A stretch of DNA of 11,992 nucleotides from JAPLGZ01 sp038225095 (GTDB lineage Bacteria; Chloroflexota; Anaerolineae; Caldilineales; Caldilineaceae). Below, one piece after another: positions 5,949 to 10,179 of this stretch (position 1 is the stretch's first letter; each line of letters begins with the position of its first letter). The position numbers were made by a program, and so were the translations under genes. The notes beneath the pieces were generated by a model. It made no database searches, was not told the origin of the DNA, and saw only the letters and a program-made list of their open reading frames with translations. The stretch is taken from positions 1 to 11,992 of the forward strand of contig JBBREZ010000182.1 in NCBI GenBank assembly GCA_038225095.1, given 5' to 3'.

Positions 5949-6794
5949 CTACAATTTCTCCGTTGGCAGAAGTTCGACGCTTTCTTCGCCACCACACCAG
6001 ACGCCTTGATCGGTGCTTAGTAAGACTAGCGCCGGCTTTGTGTTCGGCACTTGTGTCCACTGCGCACCATCTTGCGAAAACCAAAGGCCATTTTCGTCAC
6101 TGAGCACCCAGCCCTTGGCTGTTGCCGTCAGTGCATCCACGCGCTGTGGTCCATTGGCGACCGGGGCAAAAGTGCGCCCGCCATCGCTAGAGCGCCATAA
6201 TCCCTGTGTTTCTGTACCAGCCAGGACGATGCCACTGGTATGGAAATCTTGCGCTATCGCCACCGTCTGCACGATGCCTTCGATGCCTTCACTGCGTCGC
6301 CAGCCGCGTCCACCATTAGGCGAGCGATAAACACCTTCTTCGGTGCCGGCAAAGACAATTTCCCATTTGGGCCAGGCGTTATCGGGGGCAACCGGCGCCC
6401 AAGCCAAGGCCAGCACCGTAAAATCGTACAGGCCAAAATTGCACACAAGCCAACTTTCGCCCCGATTTTGCGAACGTAGAATACCGCCGCCGGCGCTGCC
6501 TGCCAACAAGACCCCACTTTCGCTCACGCGTGGGTCGGGCGCAATACAGAGCACGCTGGTGCCTACCTCATCCATCCACGAGGCTTGCCAGTTGCCGCCT
6601 GCATCGCGGCTAAAGGCGGTGCCGTGGGGCAAGCCGCCCACCAGAATGCGCTCACCATCACTGGCGCAGCAGGCAAGTTCCTGTTGCGGCTGGGGCACCG
6701 CTTTAAGGCCCTCGCCGTTCATCAAGAAGAGACCTTCGGGACCAGCAGCCCATAATTTGTCGTTTGTTTTAGTTAAAGAGAGTATGATTGGCAT
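5949..6794 (-). CDS. Asp-box (BNR) repeat beta-propeller protein
   Basis: A 281-residue protein with no signal peptide, so probably cytoplasmic. It contains repeated Asp-box motifs (S-x-D/N-x-G-x-x-W/F) at 62-69 (SRDAGGNW), 108-115 (SQNRGESW), 158-165 (SPNGGRGW), 202-209 (SSDGGRTF) and a degenerate one at 240-246 (SQDGAQW). They alternate with blade-like strands such as VFAGTEEGVYRS and VLAGTETQGLWRS. This is the sialidase/BNR/Ycf48-like propeller fold; no sialidase catalytic residues are evident, so a binding or scaffold role is more likely than an enzyme. It follows the GroEL-like gene by 95 bp on the same strand and may share its transcript. The start ATG 6794 has no clear ribosome site and lies beside an AT-rich inverted repeat, so its expression signal is uncertain. 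Confidence 0.8.
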   Translation of the reverse strand: MPIILSLTKTNDKLWAAGPEGLFLMNGEGLKAVPQPQQELACCASDGERILVGGLPHGTAFSRDAGGNWQASWMDEVGTSVLCIAPDPRVSESGVLLAGSAGGGILRSQNRGESWLVCNFGLYDFTVLALAWAPVAPDNAWPKWEIVFAGTEEGVYRSPNGGRGWRRSEGIEGIVQTVAIAQDFHTSGIVLAGTETQGLWRSSDGGRTFAPVANGPQRVDALTATAKGWVLSDENGLWFSQDGAQWTQVPNTKPALVLLSTDQGVWCGGEESVELLPTEKL

Positions 6795-6818
6795 AGGAAT
6801 AGGGAATGGTTAATGATA

Positions 6819-6873
6819 AATGGATAATGGTTAATTGCTGACGTATACCAACCTGCATTATCCATTATCCGTT
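6819..6873. repeat. AT-rich imperfect inverted repeat (GGATAATGG type)
   Basis: AATGGATAATGGTTAATTGC (6819-6838) is matched in inverted orientation by 6855-6873, which reads AACGGATAATGGATAATGC on the minus strand. The arms differ by a few substitutions and one indel. It fills the spacer between the GroEL-like and Asp-box genes. It resembles ATTATCCATT-type spacer repeats that recur in some bacterial genomes; this is recalled, not searched. Confidence 0.5.
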
Positions 6874-6889
6874 GGCAATTAATAATTAT

Positions 6890-8560
6890 TTAGGGTGTCA
6901 TCATCTCTTGCGGCTTGCGATGATAGACAATGGTGTCCGTCGAGAGCGCCATCGTGGCGCCGCTAGCGGCAATTTGCAACACCTTGACGACAATATCTGC
7001 AACATCAAGCACGCCTGAAGTATAGGCATCCCCGACGTGATGCTTGAGCGCATCAAAGGTAAAAGTCGGCCCCCCGTCGCTCACCTGTTGCATCACCAGG
7101 GCTGGCGCGGCGACGCCGGCGTTGACGATGATTTGGCGGAGTGGTGCAGCCAGTGCTGTCGCTAAAAGGCGAATGCCATGCACCACATCTTCGTGCTCAC
7201 CCAGTTTATCCGCCGCCGCATGCAAAGCCGGGATGCAGTGGAAGAGCGCTGCGCCGCCACCCGCCACGACGCCATCCCGCTGGGCCGACGACAGCACTTT
7301 AAAGGCCCGTTCGGCCTGAGCTTCGCGCATTTCACGCTCTGCGCGCGAATGGGCGCCGATTTTCAACTCGCCTACGCCACCGGTCAGGGTCGCCATGCGT
7401 CGAATATATTTGGGGCGCTCTTCGTCATCCAGCGGCAATTTATTAATATTGGTGCGTAAGTCAGTAATTTCTTGCTGAACAGCGGCCCGACTGCTTTCGT
7501 TGAGGACGATGACCAGGCCATTATTCAAGAATTCCGCGCGCTGGGCCTGGCCTAAATCTTCCACGCGGGCATTAACGCCACTGCGTAGCGTCTGCGGTCC
7601 TAACACGGTTGCCCCAGTCAGCAGGACCAGGTCTGTCATCGCCCAACGGGCTTCTTGACCCACCGCTTTGAGCTTGACCGACAAAATAGAAAGTTTCTTC
7701 TTGTCCTCCGGCGCCAAGTTGTTCGCAACCAGAGCGCTCAGCGCACCACCGCTGACATCCTGCGCCACGATGACCAGGGTTTTGGCGCCAAGCTGTAAAG
7801 CCGCTTCCATCAACGGCACCACCTGCTCCGCCTGGTCCAGCCGCTCTTCTAGCAGTGCCACCACTGGCTCATTCAGCACCGTTTTCTTTTGTTCGGCCTG
7901 GGTATAAAAATACATGCTGGAAATTTCTGCCCCAAAGTGCGCACCGGCAATGTAACGGCGTTGCAAATAGGGGGCCACATACTTTTCGATGATCACATGC
8001 GCGTCTGGCCCGAGCAGATAGCTCATTTCGCCCAGCACGGCGGAAAGCGCATCATCTTTAGTGATGGTGCGCGCGACGGCGGCTAGTTCATTTTCACCGG
8101 TAACCGGTCGGGCTTGCGCCAATAAGGCTTCAGTGGCAATCCGCACGCCTTCTTCGATGCCGCGAATCAGACGCATTTGGTTAAAGCCAGCGTTGCTCAG
8201 ACGCAACCCTTCTTTATAAATGGCCCGTGCCAGCACCGCCGCCGTTGCGCCACCATCCCCTGCGCGTTGGCCTACGCGCCAGATCAGGTTACGCATGATC
8301 ATGGCGCCGATGTCTTTTTGCGGTACACCAAGGCTGATGATGCGCCGCACAATCGTAGCTGCATCATCCAGAATTTCAACGCGACTACCAGCATCGGGTC
8401 CACTGGCAACCGGACCGCCGGTTGGCCCCAAGGTGGGCGCCAACAAATCGGCAATCAGATTAATGCCATGCAGAAATTGGCGATGGGATGTCGGCTGACC
8501 AATCACACCCGGCCAGTTTCCAGGCTTTTCCTTTTTTGAATTATTGCGAGGCATTCTCAT
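6890..8560 (-). CDS. Divergent Cpn60/GroEL-like chaperonin paralogue
   Basis: A 556-residue protein of the GroEL (group I chaperonin) family over its whole length. Recognisable are PTLGPTGGPV (42-51, GroEL ATLGPKGRNV), ILDDAATIV (D66 at GroEL Asp52), AGDGGATAAVLA (D102 at Asp87, but the GDGTT Thr pair is Gly-Ala), apical AQDVSGGALSALV, ARVEDLGQA, TGGVGELKIGA, the hinge DGVVAGGGAAL and SGVLDVAD (D519 at GroEL Asp495). It deviates at important points. The ATP-hydrolysis residue Asp398 aligns without gaps to R418 (AERAF for VEDAL). TLGPKG is TLGPTG, the GGM tail is missing, and a basic N-terminal extension of about 25 residues is added. No groES is adjacent and no CIRCE element lies upstream. 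It is probably a specialised paralogue, not the housekeeping GroEL. ATG 8554 is an equally possible start; neither has a strong ribosome site. Confidence 0.88.
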   Translation of the reverse strand: MRMPRNNSKKEKPGNWPGVIGQPTSHRQFLHGINLIADLLAPTLGPTGGPVASGPDAGSRVEILDDAATIVRRIISLGVPQKDIGAMIMRNLIWRVGQRAGDGGATAAVLARAIYKEGLRLSNAGFNQMRLIRGIEEGVRIATEALLAQARPVTGENELAAVARTITKDDALSAVLGEMSYLLGPDAHVIIEKYVAPYLQRRYIAGAHFGAEISSMYFYTQAEQKKTVLNEPVVALLEERLDQAEQVVPLMEAALQLGAKTLVIVAQDVSGGALSALVANNLAPEDKKKLSILSVKLKAVGQEARWAMTDLVLLTGATVLGPQTLRSGVNARVEDLGQAQRAEFLNNGLVIVLNESSRAAVQQEITDLRTNINKLPLDDEERPKYIRRMATLTGGVGELKIGAHSRAEREMREAQAERAFKVLSSAQRDGVVAGGGAALFHCIPALHAAADKLGEHEDVVHGIRLLATALAAPLRQIIVNAGVAAPALVMQQVSDGGPTFTFDALKHHVGDAYTSGVLDVADIVVKVLQIAASGATMALSTDTIVYHRKPQEMMTP

Positions 8561-8775
8561 AGGTTGTATTGCCGTCTTATCTAGATTAATTTAAGATGAT
8601 TAACGTTTGCAGAGTTGCACATTTTTTCCCCGTCCACGTTGGGACTCTACACAGTGGGGGACGCGGGATAGGGAAAAGCTTTAAAGTTTACGATTTTGAA
8701 TAAGTATAGTCTACACGAAACCAGCGCGAACAACAAATAGTGCTGATTAAGGATACAACAGAAATGAGCGATAAA

Positions 8776-8889
8776 CCCCACCCTAACCCTCCCCTAGGAA
8801 GGAAGGGAGGAGACTGATCCGGGACAGATGAAGTGACTTATTCTGTCCACCAGTCGGCTCCCTCCCTGTAGGGGAGGGCTGGGGTGGGG
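8776..8889. repeat. 114-bp foldback element with CCCCACCC...CCCTCCCCTA arms
   Basis: The outer arms 8776-8796 and 8869-8889 are inverted and match at 19 of 21 positions. Inside, GGGAGG...ACTG and CAGTC...CCTCCC continue the pairing imperfectly. The centre is a perfect 7-bp stem GGACAGA/TCTGTCC around a 13-nt loop. The whole unit can fold into one long hairpin, like a MITE or a large repetitive extragenic palindrome. Similar CCCCACCCTAACCCTCCCC spacers are familiar from other bacterial genomes (memory only). No coding capacity. Confidence 0.65.
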
Positions 8890-8960
8890 CCAATCAGCGA
8901 CCTGTGCAAATAAGGGGGCAAAGAGACGGGCTAACCCGTAAATTGCCTGACTTCGAGATG

Positions 8961-8995
8961 CAAAGGACAGGAAAGATGATCTTTCCTGTCCTTTG
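8961..8995. terminator. Perfect 16-bp stem-loop downstream of Trm112-like gene
   Basis: CAAAGGACAGGAAAGA (8961-8976) and its exact complement at 8980-8995 enclose a 3-nt loop. It lies about 60 bp after the stop of the Trm112-like gene. No U-tract follows on the minus strand. On the plus strand GAATTTCTTTT follows, so if it terminates anything well it is transcription from the left. Confidence 0.45.
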
Positions 8996-9052
8996 GAATT
9001 TCTTTTGATTTGTCTAGAAGCGCCAAGCACCAGCGGCACTGGCCTAATTTTT

Positions 9053-9427
9053 CTAGCTAACCTTCTGTTGCACACCGGTGCCGTTGCTGGCAAAGCTGGG
9101 ATCGCGATACTTGCGGCCTTCTTCAATCAACATGACCGGAATGCCATTGCGGATCGGATATTTATAACCGTTGCGCGGGTTGAGCAAGAATTTACCGTCA
9201 TCAACCAGTTGCAGCGGCCCTTTATCCTCGGGGCAGACCAAAATTTTCAACAACTCGGCACTGATTTGTCCCCCTAATGGCGCATCATCAAGCGACTTGA
9301 CCGGCTCTTGCGGCAACACGCCATTACCCGAAAATTCAACTTGGGGCGGCGCCATCATATTTTTCAAAGCATAGATGATTCCACCAATAATGGCCGCAAA
9401 AAACAAAAATCGTAAAAACTTTTTCAT
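9053..9427 (-). CDS. Membrane-anchored Trm112-like protein
   Basis: A 124-residue protein. Residues about 4-22 form one hydrophobic helix (FLRFLFFAAIIGGIIYAL), giving an N-terminal membrane anchor. After a Pro-rich linker, residues 57-105 match the Trm112/YcaR-like fold: LLKILVCPEDKGPLQL, then YKYPIRNGIPVMLIEE. Bona fide Trm112-type zinc domains carry Cys pairs; here only C65 remains, so zinc binding is unlikely. Its role is unknown; cytoplasmic Trm112 proteins activate methyltransferases. I chose ATG 9427 because AGGGAG lies 7 nt upstream. An in-frame ATG at 9454 lies within the same duplicated CTGATGAAAA sequence and lacks such a site. A perfect 12-bp palindrome TTCATATATGAA (9463-9474) lies 36 bp upstream. 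Confidence 0.8.
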   Translation of the reverse strand: MKKFLRFLFFAAIIGGIIYALKNMMAPPQVEFSGNGVLPQEPVKSLDDAPLGGQISAELLKILVCPEDKGPLQLVDDGKFLLNPRNGYKYPIRNGIPVMLIEEGRKYRDPSFASNGTGVQQKVS

Positions 9428-9474
9428 CAGGTTCTCCCTATCGAACGTTTTCATCAGTAATATTCATATATGAA
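9421..9474. promoter_or_regulatory. Upstream region of Trm112-like gene: duplicated start sequence and palindrome
   Basis: CTGATGAAAA (minus strand) occurs at 9430-9421, where it holds the start codon, and again at 9457-9448. TTCATATATGAA at 9463-9474 is a perfect 12-bp palindrome that could be an operator or part of an AT-rich promoter. No -35/-10 pair of good quality was found. Confidence 0.35.
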
Positions 9475-9533
9475 CACCAGTTTAGCACAGGCCATCATCT
9501 GAGAGCAATTTTAGGCGAAAGACCTGAGCCCGT

Positions 9534-9609
9534 AACGTGCCGGGGACGGAGGAAGACACGGCTCGATTCGCCGCTACCGAGCCGTGTCTTCCTCCGTCCC
9601 CGGCACGTT
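9534..9609. repeat. Perfect 32-bp inverted repeat with 12-nt loop
   Basis: The left arm 9534-9565 begins AACGTGCCGGGGACGG and the right arm 9578-9609 is its exact reverse complement; all 32 positions match. The loop is ATTCGCCGCTAC. No U-tract follows on either strand. It lies between the stop of the small heme/steroid-binding gene (9635) and the start of the Trm112-like gene (9427), both on minus, so it would sit in their shared transcript if they are co-transcribed. Confidence 0.85.
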
Positions 9610-9634
9610 CAACCCGATCACTACGTAAGCACGA

Positions 9635-9904
9635 TCAGAGTTTTTTCTCGACCAATTGGCCTACCCGTTTTGCGCAGGGATGTTCAAAAACGCTGGCTGT
9701 GTGTGGCGCAGCGGACATTTCGGTGGTTAAATCCTGGCCCGGCCAATGCTGATTTTCATGGATGCCGCGCCGCCACTTGGGGCAATCGGTCACATCGTAG
9801 ACAATCCCGGCATAGGCAATGTACATCCGATAGCCGCGCTCACCTGTGTAATAGCGTAATTGTTGCTCAGTGAACTCGCGTTCTTTGGCTGGTTCTTGCG
9901 ACAA
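9635..9904 (-). CDS. Small cytochrome b5-like heme/steroid-binding domain protein
   Basis: An 89-residue cytoplasmic protein consisting of one cytochrome-b5-like domain of the predicted heme/steroid-binding family (COG4892 type). It reads FTEQQLRYYTGERG (10-24), then YIAYAGIVYDVTDCPKW (28-44, the family's hallmark), then GIHENQHWPGQDLT (47-60) and APHTASVFE (66-74). H49, H53, H68 and H75 are possible heme ligands. The start codon is TTG at 9904-9902, supported by AGGGAG 6 nt upstream, and there is no better in-frame ATG near the family N-terminus. It is divergently oriented to the YfhO-like gene across a 275-bp spacer. Its redox or ligand partner is unknown. Confidence 0.88.
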   Translation of the reverse strand: MSQEPAKEREFTEQQLRYYTGERGYRMYIAYAGIVYDVTDCPKWRRGIHENQHWPGQDLTTEMSAAPHTASVFEHPCAKRVGQLVEKKL

Positions 9905-9962
9905 TGGGCACTCCCTTATCCGTTTGCACGTCCATTCGATTGGTCAGTATCAAAGCTGGCAC

Positions 9963-9991
9963 TTGTGACTTATTGGGCTTGCCGGTATACT
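9963..9991 (+). promoter_or_regulatory. Sigma70-type promoter candidate for the YfhO-like gene
   Basis: TTGTGA (9963-9968), a 17-bp spacer and TATACT (9986-9991) match the consensus at 4/6 and 5/6. Transcription from here would begin near 9998 and give a leader of about 180 nt that contains the foldback at 10063-10167. Confidence 0.45.
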
Positions 9992-10062
9992 GTTGAGCCG
10001 TTGATCATTTTAATGCTGGTTTAGCCATTCGTCTAAACTGGCTTTTGTCTAAATCACTCACC

Positions 10063-10167
10063 TTACGCAGAGATCACTGAGGATGCACAGAGGGAGCTGA
10101 GTAAAAAACAATTTTTCCCTGTGTGGTCTGCGTCGTCTTGATAAGCGTAGCGACGCTCTCTGTGTAA
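10063..10167. repeat. CACAGAG-type foldback repeat in the leader of the YfhO-like gene
   Basis: TTACGCAGAGA (10063-10073) and TCTCTGTGTAA (10157-10167) are inverted with one mismatch. Inside, GCACAGAGGGA and TCCCTGTGTGG pair imperfectly. A further 6-bp stem GCGTCG/CGACGC interrupts the right half. The repeated (A)CACAGAG theme is familiar from dispersed intergenic repeats in several bacterial phyla (memory only). It ends 12 bp before the ATG of the next gene. Confidence 0.55.
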
Positions 10168-10179
10168 CGTGAGTAAATC

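Larger units (their letters stand above)
8561..9052. other. Non-coding spacer between GroEL-like and Trm112-like genes
   Basis: No convincing gene was found; the minus-strand ORF at 8794-9126 is created by the repeat and overlaps the Trm112-like gene in another frame. The spacer contains an imperfect GC-rich hairpin at about 8624-8675, a 114-bp C/G-rich foldback (8776-8889), a small stem ACGGG/CCCGT (about 8926-8940), and a perfect 16-bp stem (8961-8995). Confidence 0.6.

Noticed and set aside
5739..6020. Open frame of 93 codons on the plus strand
   Set aside because: There is no ribosome site and no recognisable domain, and it overlaps the terminator-like stem and the 3' end of the Asp-box gene in antisense.
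8561..8775. CIRCE element (HrcA operator) upstream of the chaperonin gene
   Set aside because: No TTAGCACTC/GAGTGCTAA pair was found on either strand.
8794..9126. Minus-strand open frame of 110 codons
   Set aside because: It is formed partly by the C/G-rich foldback and partly by another frame of the Trm112-like gene; its translation is low-complexity.
8776..10167. CRISPR array, considered because several repeats lie close together
   Set aside because: The repeats differ from each other in sequence and length, are inverted rather than direct, and have no regular spacers.
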